A DNA stretch of 64,000 nucleotides from a bacterium (lineage in GTDB: Bacteria; CLD3; SB21): NCBI GenBank assembly GCA_013360215.1, contig JABWCP010000002.1:197716-261715 (forward strand), read 5' to 3'. Position numbers and translations under genes: made by a program. Shown here in pieces: positions 7,290 through 17,112 of the stretch; position 1 is the first letter of the stretch, and every line of letters starts with the position of its first letter. The notes under the pieces are model-generated. The model searched no databases. It was not told where the DNA came from and saw nothing but the letters and a program-made list of their open reading frames with translations.

Positions 7290-9206
7290 TTAGAACGTTA
7301 TTTTAGTTCCCACGACATACTCGCGCGCAAGCCCGGGATATTGCGCAACGGATTCGTAAGCTTTATCAAAAATATTTTTTACGATTACGCTAAGCTGTAC
7401 ATCATAACTAATTATTTGTTTGTGCCAAGACACTATCGCATCCGTAAGCCAATAACTCGGTATTACACTGTTATTAGCAGCATCTGTATAACGTTGACTC
7501 TGATAATGCGTTGTATGACCTATTGTAAAATCTTTGAACATAGCATAATTCGATAAAGAAGCTGTGTATAGCGGATTGTACGGAATCCGTCGTACATTAT
7601 CGGGATCGCTGGTATCAACGGCCTTCGCACGTGAAAGTTCAAATTTGGTTTCCCACATTTGTTCTTTTTCGTACTTCATCGCCAATTCCCTACCCCGTGA
7701 TGAACTTTTGCGAATATTTTCAGGATGTATTATTCCGGCCAAATTCCATGCGATCTGATTGTGTGCTCTCATTACAAACCACGTATATTCGATTTCAAAG
7801 CTATGCTTTCCTTGCGAACCACCGAAGCGTCCGCCCAAATCCCATGTTGTTGATCGCTCGGGTTTGATATCCGGATTGCCTGATGCGTCCGTATCTTTCC
7901 AATATCGTTCATTGAGCGTAGGCGCTCTAAAATTACGAGACCATGATGCGCGTAAGGACGTGTAATAGCCTGATTTTTCGTAGGAAATATTCATTCCGGC
8001 CTTAGGGCTCCATACCTGCCCAAAATCTGAAAATTTATCCCATCGTATAGCCGGTGATAATCGAAAAGACCACATCGGATTGAACAACGGAATTAGCCAT
8101 TGATCATCGGCAAAAACACTGACACTCTGATTACTCACATGATCCGTATTATCGCCTTCGCCTTGCACGAAGGTATGGGTAACACCTAAATTGAAAGTAT
8201 GTTGCTTTAGAAGAGTTATCAGATTAGTCCAACGTGTATGGTAACTATTAGAAATATTTCGGCTATTGATGGTAGTTGGAAATGAATTGGTATAATCAAA
8301 CTGATATTGATACCAACTCAAGCCAATCGCCGTATGCCATTGGTCGTTAAAGCGGTGTTGTATCTGCGGCGCGATGAGAAATACGCGATCTTCCTGATTT
8401 CCGCGTGATGTTACAGATGTATTATTACTAATCGTACCCGGTATCTCAATATCACGAAACGTCCATTGACCCATTAAAGAAAAATCAGTTTTTAAGCTTA
8501 AATTGTTATTAACATTGAGAAATAGAGCATGACGTTTGCTTTCCGAATTCACCCGCAGTACACGTTCTCCTGAGGACGGCACAGTAACAAAATAACTGCT
8601 ATCGGGCTGGTATTCGAACTCATAGGCGAAATTATAAGACGTTTTCTTTATGAAACCTGTTAGCCCCGCTGATAACCACTGTCTTTTAAATGAACTATAG
8701 TGCGCTTTCGTTATAATTGACATCGGTTCATCACGTGGTTGTTTTTTTGTTATGAGGTTTATTGTCCCGCCTACGGCGTTATTATCGCCTCCTTTGTATG
8801 TTTCGATATGATCAATCATGGTCAAAGGAACAACACCCAAATCAATCAAACCCGTAGCGGGATTATTGAGCGGTATTCCGTCAATCATGATTATAACCTG
8901 CTCAGAAGTAGAACCTCGCAAAGATGGAAGTTTGAGTCCTGATGCTCCGCCGAAGTCTTTAATTTGTATCCCTGAAGCACCACTCAAAGCGTCGGATAGA
9001 TTGGTTGCCCCTCGCCTTTGGATATTTTCTTCTGTAATGACATTAACCAATGCAGAAGAGGCATTTCGGGAATTTATCAAACGTGATGAGGTAATAACCG
9101 TACCCTGCAAGTCATATTGCTTAATTTTAACACTATCCCCGGTTTGCGAATAATATTCGGCAATGGCGAACCACAATAACCCGATGTATATGGTACTTTT
9201 CATCAT
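7290..9206 (-). CDS. btuB: TonB-dependent outer-membrane receptor, BtuB-like
   Basis: Outer-membrane gated barrel of 638 residues that should import cobalamin using TonB energy. It has a signal peptide (first ~20 residues), a likely TonB-box region around LQGTVITSS, and a plug domain with NLSDALSGASGIQIKD, LRGSTSEQVIIMIDGIPLNN and the end motif GGTINLITKK. A long aromatic-rich barrel follows, including FRAPTLNERYW, and ends in a terminal Phe (VVGTKITF), as expected for barrel insertion. Two adjacent ATGs (9206, 9203) are possible starts. The ribosome site GAGGA lies inside the hairpin at 9218-9242. Substrate assignment rests on the riboswitch and the neighbouring BtuG-like and adenosyltransferase genes. 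Confidence 0.9.
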   Translation of the reverse strand: MMKSTIYIGLLWFAIAEYYSQTGDSVKIKQYDLQGTVITSSRLINSRNASSALVNVITEENIQRRGATNLSDALSGASGIQIKDFGGASGLKLPSLRGSTSEQVIIMIDGIPLNNPATGLIDLGVVPLTMIDHIETYKGGDNNAVGGTINLITKKQPRDEPMSIITKAHYSSFKRQWLSAGLTGFIKKTSYNFAYEFEYQPDSSYFVTVPSSGERVLRVNSESKRHALFLNVNNNLSLKTDFSLMGQWTFRDIEIPGTISNNTSVTSRGNQEDRVFLIAPQIQHRFNDQWHTAIGLSWYQYQFDYTNSFPTTINSRNISNSYHTRWTNLITLLKQHTFNLGVTHTFVQGEGDNTDHVSNQSVSVFADDQWLIPLFNPMWSFRLSPAIRWDKFSDFGQVWSPKAGMNISYEKSGYYTSLRASWSRNFRAPTLNERYWKDTDASGNPDIKPERSTTWDLGGRFGGSQGKHSFEIEYTWFVMRAHNQIAWNLAGIIHPENIRKSSSRGRELAMKYEKEQMWETKFELSRAKAVDTSDPDNVRRIPYNPLYTASLSNYAMFKDFTIGHTTHYQSQRYTDAANNSVIPSYWLTDAIVSWHKQIISYDVQLSVIVKNIFDKAYESVAQYPGLAREYVVGTKITF

Positions 9207-9210
9207 ATCA

Positions 9211-9242
9211 AAAAAAAATCCTCATTCGGAAAGAATGAGGAT
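9211..9242 (-). terminator. Riboswitch expression hairpin: terminator that also covers the btuB ribosome site
   Basis: On the minus strand a perfect 10-bp stem (9233-9242 with 9218-9227, five-base loop) is followed by a run of eight T (9211-9218), the layout of an intrinsic terminator. The 3' arm also carries GAGGA (9219-9223), the only visible ribosome binding sequence for btuB, whose ATG follows 12 bases later. The upstream segment GGGGAT (9265-9270) can pair with the 5' arm (one G-U) and could act as antiterminator. Confidence 0.75.
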
Positions 9243-9301
9243 AATAGAAAAGTTGACTTTATTGATCCCCACGCCTTCCCCTCGAAGGTTGGTCGAATGC
9301 A

Positions 9302-9459
9302 GTTTAGGCAGGTCTCCTGACTTGCGCGTTAACGATTGCCTTCCCATTACCGATAGGTTCGATAACAGTGGACTTATTAGAATGCGCTTACAGTTGCGGG
9401 GCAGCTCATGATTTTCACATGATTCCCTTTTCATCACGTCGTATGCGTGACACCTAAAC
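9302..9459 (-). promoter_or_regulatory. Cobalamin riboswitch aptamer
   Basis: Class I adenosylcobalamin-type aptamer read on the minus strand. Seen in order: the closing stem arm GTTTAGG (9453-9459), AAAGGGAA, GTGAAAATCATGAGCTGCC, the core GCCCCGCAACTGTAAGCG, CCACTG, and the B12 box AAGTCAGGAGACCTGCC. The partner arm CCTAAAC closes the structure at 9302-9308. A small hairpin (9274-9288) follows and may be the kissing-loop partner. It should repress the six-gene operon below when adenosylcobalamin is plentiful. Confidence 0.95.
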
Positions 9460-9488
9460 CAAATAACAAAGAACAATTGACAGTTCTC

Positions 9489-9516
9489 AAGATAACCGAA
9501 AACTTTTATTTGTCAA
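9489..9516 (-). promoter_or_regulatory. Promoter of the B12 operon
   Basis: On the minus strand TTGACA (9511-9516) is followed after 16 bases by TATCTT (9489-9494). The predicted start, near 9482, is about 23 bases ahead of the riboswitch aptamer. The -35 box lies just past the stop codon of the upstream TPR-CHAT gene. Confidence 0.6.
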
Positions 9517-9528
9517 GTTTTAAAATAA

Positions 9529-11907
9529 TTACTTCCAAATCACCCACGATGCCCAATAAAAAGGAAGCGTGTTTTGAACGATAAAATCACGTTTGGTTTT
9601 TTGTAGCGCCGCCGGAATGGATTTTTCGATAATCCAATGTCGATACAACTGATCAACAAAATTTACTGCATCACGATCGTTAATTTTCCATAAGGTACTT
9701 AAAACTAACGAGGCACCGGAATTAAGAAACGCTTCAGGAATAGCCGGGATATTTTTTTGCGCTATTTTAGTGCTTACGGATGTCTCACAAGCCGATAAAA
9801 TAACCGATTGACCGTGTAATTGTTGTTTTTCGATTTCATCACACGTCAAATACCCATCATGATGGGTTTGATCTCGCCCTAATACAATTCCGCTTTTACG
9901 CACATCGTCTGTCGTGTTCATACCATGACCTATCAAATGCAAAACTTGTGATGTATCTGTGTTTATGATATCATAATAATTTTTTTCAGTAGCTTGGTAA
10001 TAAATTTGGTTATACGGAATAATAGACTTGATGCGGTCTATTTCGTTATCAACATCCGGCAGATCCGGCAATGAAGTCCACGAACTATATTCTGAGCGGG
10101 CCAATATAGTGATCGACGGTATTGTTCGTTCCGATTTAACAGCAAATTCATCTCCAAAATTAAGTGCATTACTATATTGAATCGTATGCGTTTCAGTCAG
10201 ATATCGTCGTTCTATGCTCAACATCTCAAAAGGAAAATTACACAACAAACCGTCAGGTACTATGACCAATTCTTTATGTGATTGAACGTAATCTATAATC
10301 GCCGGGTTTATCCAATCTGATAATACAGCCAGATGTTGTGATAGACTATGCTGATTAGCGGAAGGTTGACGAAGAAGGGTTTTAACTTGTAAAAGGTGAT
10401 CCTTGATACGTGGTGATATGAATAAACGATAATATTGCAATTCACTCTCTGTATTGAGTAATACATGCATGACCGTATCAGCTTGAAAGAATGAAATGCC
10501 CGATTCAAAAAAAGGTATTGAGTGCGGTTTAATTTTATGGGTAGGAATGCTGTTTAATAAAAGCTGATATCTCAATGCATCATGATACTTTTTTTGATCA
10601 AAAAGAAATCGAATATAGTTTTTATAAAATCGAGTGCGATTATTGGGGATACTGGCATCATATACAAATGCAGAGCTTTGTTCCTGATAGATCGAATCTA
10701 TGGATTGCAGCGCAAGGACATAATAGGCATCAGCGCTGTCCGTTTGGTTAATTGATTCACAATATAAAGCGCGCGCATCATAATAACTTGGTGTATATCG
10801 TTTTGAAGGAAGTTGGGAGAGTAAATTGTAGGCTTTAGCTAACAACTGATCCCCATGTTCAAATTGTTTTAACTTCACTGTCATTTGAAATTTAGCAAGA
10901 AGGGTATAAAACATTGGATCTAAAGCACCACTATCAAAATAGATGTCATACGCCATATTCCAAAAGTACATGGCGCTATCGTACAATGATAACGTACGGT
11001 ATGTTCCAGCTAATTCGTAATACCCGTCAGCCGTTGCAATTTTGTCACCTGCTTTTTCAGTGATAACCAATGAGCTTCGTAAACATTGAAGGGCTGATTT
11101 TATTTGGCCATGATTATTAAATAAATGCGCCATATTGTTCAAAATTAATCCCTCGGACCCTACATCTCCCGTCATTCGTATGTATTCAAGTGCTTTTTCA
11201 AAACAATAACGGCTTTCGGGGTATAATTCCATCTCCAAAAAAATCAAACTCAAGTTTTGATAATCAGCCGCCATGTCGGCCTTATCATTACGCAGAGAAT
11301 CTTGGTGCAAAGCCATTCTATATTTTTCTATTGCGGAAGCATAATCCCCCATCATTTTATAAACAATACCACGATTGGAAACAATCCACGATTGCAATTT
11401 GATATCTAAGTCGCGGTGTATGTAATGCTCAGCTTTATTCAAAGCTTCGTTGGCTAAAAAGGGTTGAGAAGATTGGATATAGATGATACCAACCGTATTC
11501 CAATAGCGGGCCAAGGTGGTCGAATCTTTAACCGTAGGAAGTATTGATTGGATTATAGTGAGTAACGAGTCGCAGAGTTTAAAATTACCTGTTTCAGCAG
11601 CAACAAGAATATAATCCTGAGTCCACCGAAAACGATCCATTGTTGCAACATCCTTACGTTGTAACAGCGATGAATACAAACTTTGCGACTCCTTGTTTTG
11701 ACCAAGATAGAAATACGCTTTCGACAGCGCAGCATGGGTAGCGGGCTTATGTATTGTGGAAATACTATTTACTTCAAAAAGGTGTATGGCATCGGCATAT
11801 TTACTTTCACGAAGTAAGGCGTCCACACTATCGAGTAATATATGATCCTGAGCATGTATTTGGCTCATAACAAACAGAAACCAAAGAAACAATCTCATAA
11901 AAATCAT
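9529..11907 (-). CDS. Exported TPR-CHAT protein (caspase-like peptidase domain)
   Basis: 792-residue protein with three parts. Residues 1-20 form a Sec signal peptide ending IHAQ. Residues about 25-450 contain many tetratricopeptide-type helical repeats (for example YQNLSLIFLEMELYPESRYCF). Residues about 540-792 form a CHAT domain with the expected catalytic pair, H661 in HLIGHGMNTTDD and C707 in LSACETS, followed by GASLVLSTLWKINDRDAV. CHAT domains are caspase-like cysteine peptidases. The start overlaps the preceding isomerase gene by four bases, so the two are translationally coupled. The signal peptide places it outside the cytoplasm, unlike the TPR-CHAT effectors of CRISPR systems. Substrate and trigger are unknown. 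Confidence 0.85.
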   Translation of the reverse strand: MIFMRLFLWFLFVMSQIHAQDHILLDSVDALLRESKYADAIHLFEVNSISTIHKPATHAALSKAYFYLGQNKESQSLYSSLLQRKDVATMDRFRWTQDYILVAAETGNFKLCDSLLTIIQSILPTVKDSTTLARYWNTVGIIYIQSSQPFLANEALNKAEHYIHRDLDIKLQSWIVSNRGIVYKMMGDYASAIEKYRMALHQDSLRNDKADMAADYQNLSLIFLEMELYPESRYCFEKALEYIRMTGDVGSEGLILNNMAHLFNNHGQIKSALQCLRSSLVITEKAGDKIATADGYYELAGTYRTLSLYDSAMYFWNMAYDIYFDSGALDPMFYTLLAKFQMTVKLKQFEHGDQLLAKAYNLLSQLPSKRYTPSYYDARALYCESINQTDSADAYYVLALQSIDSIYQEQSSAFVYDASIPNNRTRFYKNYIRFLFDQKKYHDALRYQLLLNSIPTHKIKPHSIPFFESGISFFQADTVMHVLLNTESELQYYRLFISPRIKDHLLQVKTLLRQPSANQHSLSQHLAVLSDWINPAIIDYVQSHKELVIVPDGLLCNFPFEMLSIERRYLTETHTIQYSNALNFGDEFAVKSERTIPSITILARSEYSSWTSLPDLPDVDNEIDRIKSIIPYNQIYYQATEKNYYDIINTDTSQVLHLIGHGMNTTDDVRKSGIVLGRDQTHHDGYLTCDEIEKQQLHGQSVILSACETSVSTKIAQKNIPAIPEAFLNSGASLVLSTLWKINDRDAVNFVDQLYRHWIIEKSIPAALQKTKRDFIVQNTLPFYWASWVIWK

Positions 11908-13676
11908 TTCAGCTTAATTTCAAAAGCATCTTTCAACGAGTGATAATTAACTGTAGGAGTATATTTTTCTCTTAAGCTTAATAACCATTTATCCCGTGTC
12001 TGTTTGATTAATGAAACTGCGTAATCGGATTTAACCTGAGCAAACACTTTATCCAATGAATACCAGCTCGGTTGTGTTCTTTTGTAAATCTTAACAATGC
12101 CGTATTTACCATCATTCATAATAAAAACGTCGCTTATATCACCTTCTTTGAGTTCTTGTATACGTGCCGACAAGTTCCCAAATTCTTTTAAGGGTCTCAG
12201 ACCGGAACGTACAGCAGATGCGGGATTTTTCTTTCGCAATTCGTCAAAACTGATTTCAAAACTTTTTGAAGATTTAATTTTATCTGCAATAGGCCGTATC
12301 TGCGCTTCTTCGTTCATTACAATCATTCCCAGATCCAAACTGTCCGGCATTTTGTAATTCTTTATATTGACCTCATAATAGCGACGCACATTGGATGTAT
12401 CTTCGATCAGTTTGAAATCGGGCGTGGGAGGTTGAATTTTATTATAAATCAGGCCGCCTTCTATCCGCTTGATAAAATGTGCCTCACGATCAGTAAGTTT
12501 GACTTTCTGTTCTTTAGCCCAACGCGATACAAGTCTAACGGCTATGGCATTGCGAACACCGGATTCCATTTGTTCCATTGTAATACGTGAATTAAACCGA
12601 TTACCAGTGAGTGCGAAGGCTACATCAATTATTTTTATAGTATCCGTCAGTGATGTAGCGAGAATCGTATTTAGTTCATCATCGGTTAACTGCTCAAATA
12701 GCGATTTTTTTATATCATATTTTTTGAATTTAGAATACCATGCCGCAGCGTTAGATTGATTAAAACTGTATGACCCATCATGTAGCCGTTTTTCGATGAA
12801 CTCTTTTTTGTTTTTTTCGATTTGTACATCAGGTTTTAAAAGAATTTGTTTAGCAATTTGCTCCTTAATGGCAATTTTTGCTTTTTCATATGGTAGTACA
12901 TTAGCATCATTGCTTTTTTGTATGATTTTATAAATATGGTATCCGTTCCCATCGTCAATTGGTTGCGATAATTCATCGGGTTGTAGTTTAAACAAAGCAT
13001 CGCCTACTTCATTAGGCAATTCACCTCGGCGCAACCCTTTGATAGTGCCATCGAAAAATTTGGTGGCTGCATCGTCAGAAAACTGTTCTATAAAACTTTC
13101 AAATTTATCGGGTTCTTTTTTGAGTACGCCCAACAAAGAATCAGCAATGGATTTGGCGGCTAGCTTAAATCGTATGATTTTCTTTTGATTGGGTGCCATT
13201 TCCAATGAAGGATCAAAAGTTTTATCATATCCGATAAAAATATGTTTTACATCCAACTGTTCTTTTAGTTGCTCATATCGCACTTTGATTTGATCTTCCG
13301 TTATCGAGGGCTCTACTATTGCATTTCGTATTGCATGCGCATAATACAATTCGTCTTCTTTGGTACGAACTTGAAATTGCACATAGGGATGTTCCTGCAG
13401 TTTCTTATCTCTTCCATCCATTACCATAAGGTAGTAATCTACCATTTCATCGAGAATTTTGCGTCGCGTAGCTTCTGATTCCAAATCGGGTTTATTTTGT
13501 TTCAATTCCAAAACCCGGTTTTTATAATCACCTAAAAAAACAGTATCTTCACCGACTACTGCTAATACTGTTTTCAAATCATTATAATCAGTCTTTTTCT
13601 CGTCGTTTTTACAGGCTATGGTCATAACCGTAATCAATAGTACCCACGAATACCGTCGAATTTTAGAAAAATACAT
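11904..13676 (-). CDS. Exported parvulin-type peptidyl-prolyl isomerase lipoprotein (SurA/PpiC-like)
   Basis: About 590 residues from the ATG at 13676, chosen because AAGG lies six bases upstream and because the longer frame overlaps the mfd stop. The lipobox is TIAC. An N-terminal SurA-like helical region (ILDEMVDYYLMVMDGRDK) precedes a parvulin domain at roughly 135-275 (VKHIFIGYDK, then FIEQFSDDAATKFFDGTIKG and ELPNEVGDALFKLQPDELSQP). A second, more divergent PPIase-like region lies near the C-terminus (DLGMIVMNEEAQ to GDISDVFIMNDGKYGIVKI). Such proteins help outer-membrane and exported proteins fold in the periplasm. It lies in an operon between mfd and the TPR-CHAT gene. Confidence 0.85.
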   Translation of the reverse strand: MYFSKIRRYSWVLLITVMTIACKNDEKKTDYNDLKTVLAVVGEDTVFLGDYKNRVLELKQNKPDLESEATRRKILDEMVDYYLMVMDGRDKKLQEHPYVQFQVRTKEDELYYAHAIRNAIVEPSITEDQIKVRYEQLKEQLDVKHIFIGYDKTFDPSLEMAPNQKKIIRFKLAAKSIADSLLGVLKKEPDKFESFIEQFSDDAATKFFDGTIKGLRRGELPNEVGDALFKLQPDELSQPIDDGNGYHIYKIIQKSNDANVLPYEKAKIAIKEQIAKQILLKPDVQIEKNKKEFIEKRLHDGSYSFNQSNAAAWYSKFKKYDIKKSLFEQLTDDELNTILATSLTDTIKIIDVAFALTGNRFNSRITMEQMESGVRNAIAVRLVSRWAKEQKVKLTDREAHFIKRIEGGLIYNKIQPPTPDFKLIEDTSNVRRYYEVNIKNYKMPDSLDLGMIVMNEEAQIRPIADKIKSSKSFEISFDELRKKNPASAVRSGLRPLKEFGNLSARIQELKEGDISDVFIMNDGKYGIVKIYKRTQPSWYSLDKVFAQVKSDYAVSLIKQTRDKWLLSLREKYTPTVNYHSLKDAFEIKLK

Positions 13677-13695
13677 ATTTAACCTTATGAATGAT

Positions 13696-16600
13696 TTATA
13701 ACTCAATTATTTGTGAAATTATTTTTTTGGCACTTATCAATACTAAAGAATCTTCTTTAGACTCAGTTGAAATAATACGGCTTTTTGTCGCATCATACCA
13801 CTCAAAACCAAAAGTAATATCTAAAAAGTCTTTATTCTGAAAAAATCGAAGATTTTCGAATGTTTTTACAATTGCATTCATCCTTATTTTCATACGATCT
13901 GCCATATTCGGTTGACTCATGCTCTTCACATCAAACCGAAGTACTAATTTGTTTTCATCAATATCCAATCGTTCAGCACAAAGCGGCAATGTCATCAACT
14001 TTATTTCAATCATTTGCAGAAGATTTTTTGCTTCTACAGGGAGTTTCCCAAAACGGTCCACCAATTCTTGTTCGATTGCATTTAAAGCGTCAATCGAAAT
14101 GATATCCGATAAGCTTTTATAAATCCTAACCCTTTCGGATGGAACATTAACATAGGTATCCGGTATATAGGTATCGCAAAAAACATGAACCTGCAAAGCC
14201 GGCATATACTCTGCTTGCTGAGTTATTTCCTCTTTTTTGCCCGACTCAACCACATTCATTTCTTGGCGTGTCTCTTGTACGGCTTCATCCAAAATTTGAC
14301 AATAAAGCTCAAAACCAACCGCGTTCACAAAACCGCTTTGTTCAGCGCCAAGCATATTGCCGGCACCACGAATTTCTAAGTCCCGCATTGCAATCAAAAA
14401 ACCTGAACCCAGATCCGAAAATTCCTCTATCGCCTGCAATCGTCGTAACGCGTCCGAAGGCATTACACTCATGGGCATCGTGAGAAGATAGCAATACGCC
14501 TGACGATTGGAGCGACCGACGCGACCGCGTAATTGATATAACTGCGATAACCCAAACTGATGTGCCTGGTCTATGATAATAGTATTGACGTTTGGTATGT
14601 CAATACCGTTTTCAATGATTGTCGTAGCGACTAAAATATCATATTCGCGTTTCATGAAAGCATGAACGATATCCTCAACTTGTTGCGGTGCCATTTGCCC
14701 GTGGATCACAGCTAATCGTGCTTTGGGAACAACCGTATTGAGCATGTCCGTGATGCGATCAATACTCTGTATCCGATTGTGCACATAATAAACCTGTCCA
14801 CCCCGGTCCAATTCTTTCATCACGGCATCATGGATGAGGTCTTCGTCAAACTGCGTTATCTCTGTTTTAACGGGTAAACGATCCTGCGGTGGCGTATTGA
14901 TGACCGACAAGTCACGTCCGCCCATCAACGAAAAGTGCAATGTTCGCGGTATCGGCGTCGCTGTCAGAGTGATCGTATCGACGGTAGCTTTGAGCTGACG
15001 AAGTTTTTCCTTATGAGCAACGCCAAAACGCTGTTCTTCATCGATAATAAGAAGGCCTAAATCTTTGAACTGCACATCCTTTGAAAGAAGTCGGTGCGTG
15101 CCGATCAGTATATCAATTTCGCCGCGCTGTACTTTTTCGAGGATGATTTTTTGTTCTTTGGTTGTCCGAAAACGGGATATCACATCAATGCGAACCGGAA
15201 ATTCGCGCATACGTGAAGAAAACGTTTCAAAATGCTGTTCCGCCAAAATCGTCGTGGGAACGAGTATCGCCGCTTGCTTACTATCCTGAACGGCTTTAAA
15301 AGCAGCACGTATAGCGATTTCCGTTTTACCGTAACCCACATCACCACAGACAAGCCTATCCATCGGATTATCGCTTTCCATGTCCTTTTTGACGTCGAGC
15401 GTCACCTTGGTTTGATCGGGCGTATCTTCAAATTCGAACGATGCTTCCAATGCGTATTGCATATGGGTATCCGGTGTAAAAGCGAATCCTTTGCGTGATT
15501 TGCGTTCGGCATAGAGTTTGATCAGATCCTGTGCGATATCTTTCAGCGTTTTTTTGGTGCGTGCTTTAACCTTATCCCAATCACCTGAACCTAATTTATG
15601 TAACGTCGGTGTAACGCCGTCTTCGGCTGAAAACTTTTGGACGCGCGAAAAATGTTCAAGCGGAACAAATAATTTATCACCGTTTTTATAAAGAAGTTTC
15701 AGGCATTCTTCGGTATGTTCACCGCTGGTTACTTTTTCAAGACCGGCGTAGCGCGCAATGCCGTAATCCACATGAACTACATAATCTCCCGGTTTGAGCG
15801 ATGCAATATGACGCAACGCCTGCGCTGTTTTAAATTTGCGATGTGATCGCGTACGCTTGATGCGTCCAAAAATCTGATGATCCGTAAATACGACACATTG
15901 TGCATCTTCCGTGTAGAAGCCTTCATGCAACTCGCCGACGCCGATTACAAAATCAACGCCGGACGCAAGTTCATCGGAATCCAATAATTCAGACAATCGT
16001 TCAGCCTGACCCGTATTATTACACGCTATGAAAACCTTATATTGGCCCCGAATGGCTATCAATCGTTCTTTGAGCAGGTTGATGTGGCTGTTAAATGATT
16101 CGAGTGCATGAGCCGCAAAATTTATTTTATCAAAATCCATATTACGGCTATAACGGGCAAAATAAAGGCCTGCAAAGGCATTGAGCTTTTTCATTACGGA
16201 TACGGCATCAAGAAAACGACTTTCCGGCGCGAGAAGTTCTGAATGAGCTTCGGATTTACGTTGATAACTGTCGTTGATTTCATCCCAATACTTAACCAAT
16301 GCACCCTGTAAAATTTCCGGTTCTAATAACATGACCAGTGTGTCCTGTGGCCAATAATCCGTCAGATCGGCATCGTGTTGTGCCGTTTGACTTTCCGATT
16401 TGGGATACAGCGCTAAATAATCTGTTTTTTGCAACGAACGCTGATTTACTACATCAAAAAAACGAAGCGAATCAATCGTATCGCCGAAAAATTCGATACG
16501 GATAGGATTTTGTTGAGCAAAAGGAAATACGTCAACGATACCACCACGAATGGCAAACGTTCCCGGCTGATCCACGATTTCTTGCTTTTCGAAACCGATC

Positions 16601-17097
16601 TCATGGAGCAATTCGACCAAGTATTGAAACTGAAACGTGGCGCCGCTTTGAAGTTCTATCTTGTAAGATGCCACGCTACGCGGACCCGGAATGCGTTTAC
16701 TCAAAGCACGAACCGTGGTAACAAGTATTGCTTTTTCGTTATTAAGCAATTGCTCGATACTCTCCTGCCGTGCTGCTACGAAAGCCGGATTGGCTTCCCG
16801 GTCATCATAGGGTAAAAGTTCGTCTTCCGGGAATTGTAAAATCGGGATTTTGTGGGTTGTATAGTCTTGCAGCGTTGTGAGATCATCGAGTACACGACCA
16901 TACGTCAAACTGTCCGGCACAACGATAACGGATAAGCGGTTATTCACATAGGCCGACTGAGCCGCTAAAATCCCAAGCACCGCATCCATCGAACCGACAT
17001 ACCCGTCCACCATGATCGTCTTCTTTTCGGCGATATGGCGAAGTAAATTTTGCGCCGATTCAGAGGATGCTATACGCTGAAGAACTATATCAAGCAT
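13696..17097 (-). CDS. mfd: Transcription-repair coupling factor Mfd
   Basis: Removes RNA polymerase stalled at DNA lesions and recruits UvrA. The 1133 residues match the family's usual length. An N-terminal UvrB-like region (LQFPEDELLPYDDR, FAIRGGIVDVFPF) is followed by the RNA-polymerase-interacting domain (GDYVVHVDYGIARYAGLE, about 437-453). The superfamily 2 translocase has Walker A GDVGYGKT (585-592) and Walker B DEEQ (686-689); the helicase C-terminal region includes IENGIDIPNVNTIII and QLYQLRGRVGRS. A TRCF C-terminal domain closes the protein. It starts 15 bases after miaB and is part of the long minus-strand operon. No ribosome site is evident. Confidence 0.98.
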   Translation of the reverse strand: MLDIVLQRIASSESAQNLLRHIAEKKTIMVDGYVGSMDAVLGILAAQSAYVNNRLSVIVVPDSLTYGRVLDDLTTLQDYTTHKIPILQFPEDELLPYDDREANPAFVAARQESIEQLLNNEKAILVTTVRALSKRIPGPRSVASYKIELQSGATFQFQYLVELLHEIGFEKQEIVDQPGTFAIRGGIVDVFPFAQQNPIRIEFFGDTIDSLRFFDVVNQRSLQKTDYLALYPKSESQTAQHDADLTDYWPQDTLVMLLEPEILQGALVKYWDEINDSYQRKSEAHSELLAPESRFLDAVSVMKKLNAFAGLYFARYSRNMDFDKINFAAHALESFNSHINLLKERLIAIRGQYKVFIACNNTGQAERLSELLDSDELASGVDFVIGVGELHEGFYTEDAQCVVFTDHQIFGRIKRTRSHRKFKTAQALRHIASLKPGDYVVHVDYGIARYAGLEKVTSGEHTEECLKLLYKNGDKLFVPLEHFSRVQKFSAEDGVTPTLHKLGSGDWDKVKARTKKTLKDIAQDLIKLYAERKSRKGFAFTPDTHMQYALEASFEFEDTPDQTKVTLDVKKDMESDNPMDRLVCGDVGYGKTEIAIRAAFKAVQDSKQAAILVPTTILAEQHFETFSSRMREFPVRIDVISRFRTTKEQKIILEKVQRGEIDILIGTHRLLSKDVQFKDLGLLIIDEEQRFGVAHKEKLRQLKATVDTITLTATPIPRTLHFSLMGGRDLSVINTPPQDRLPVKTEITQFDEDLIHDAVMKELDRGGQVYYVHNRIQSIDRITDMLNTVVPKARLAVIHGQMAPQQVEDIVHAFMKREYDILVATTIIENGIDIPNVNTIIIDQAHQFGLSQLYQLRGRVGRSNRQAYCYLLTMPMSVMPSDALRRLQAIEEFSDLGSGFLIAMRDLEIRGAGNMLGAEQSGFVNAVGFELYCQILDEAVQETRQEMNVVESGKKEEITQQAEYMPALQVHVFCDTYIPDTYVNVPSERVRIYKSLSDIISIDALNAIEQELVDRFGKLPVEAKNLLQMIEIKLMTLPLCAERLDIDENKLVLRFDVKSMSQPNMADRMKIRMNAIVKTFENLRFFQNKDFLDITFGFEWYDATKSRIISTESKEDSLVLISAKKIISQIIEL

Positions 17098-17112
17098 GTA
17101 TAGAGGCTTTGA

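Noticed and set aside
9529-11907. TPR-CHAT gene as a CRISPR-linked (Craspase) component
   Set aside because: There is no CRISPR array or Cas gene in the window and the protein has a Sec signal peptide.
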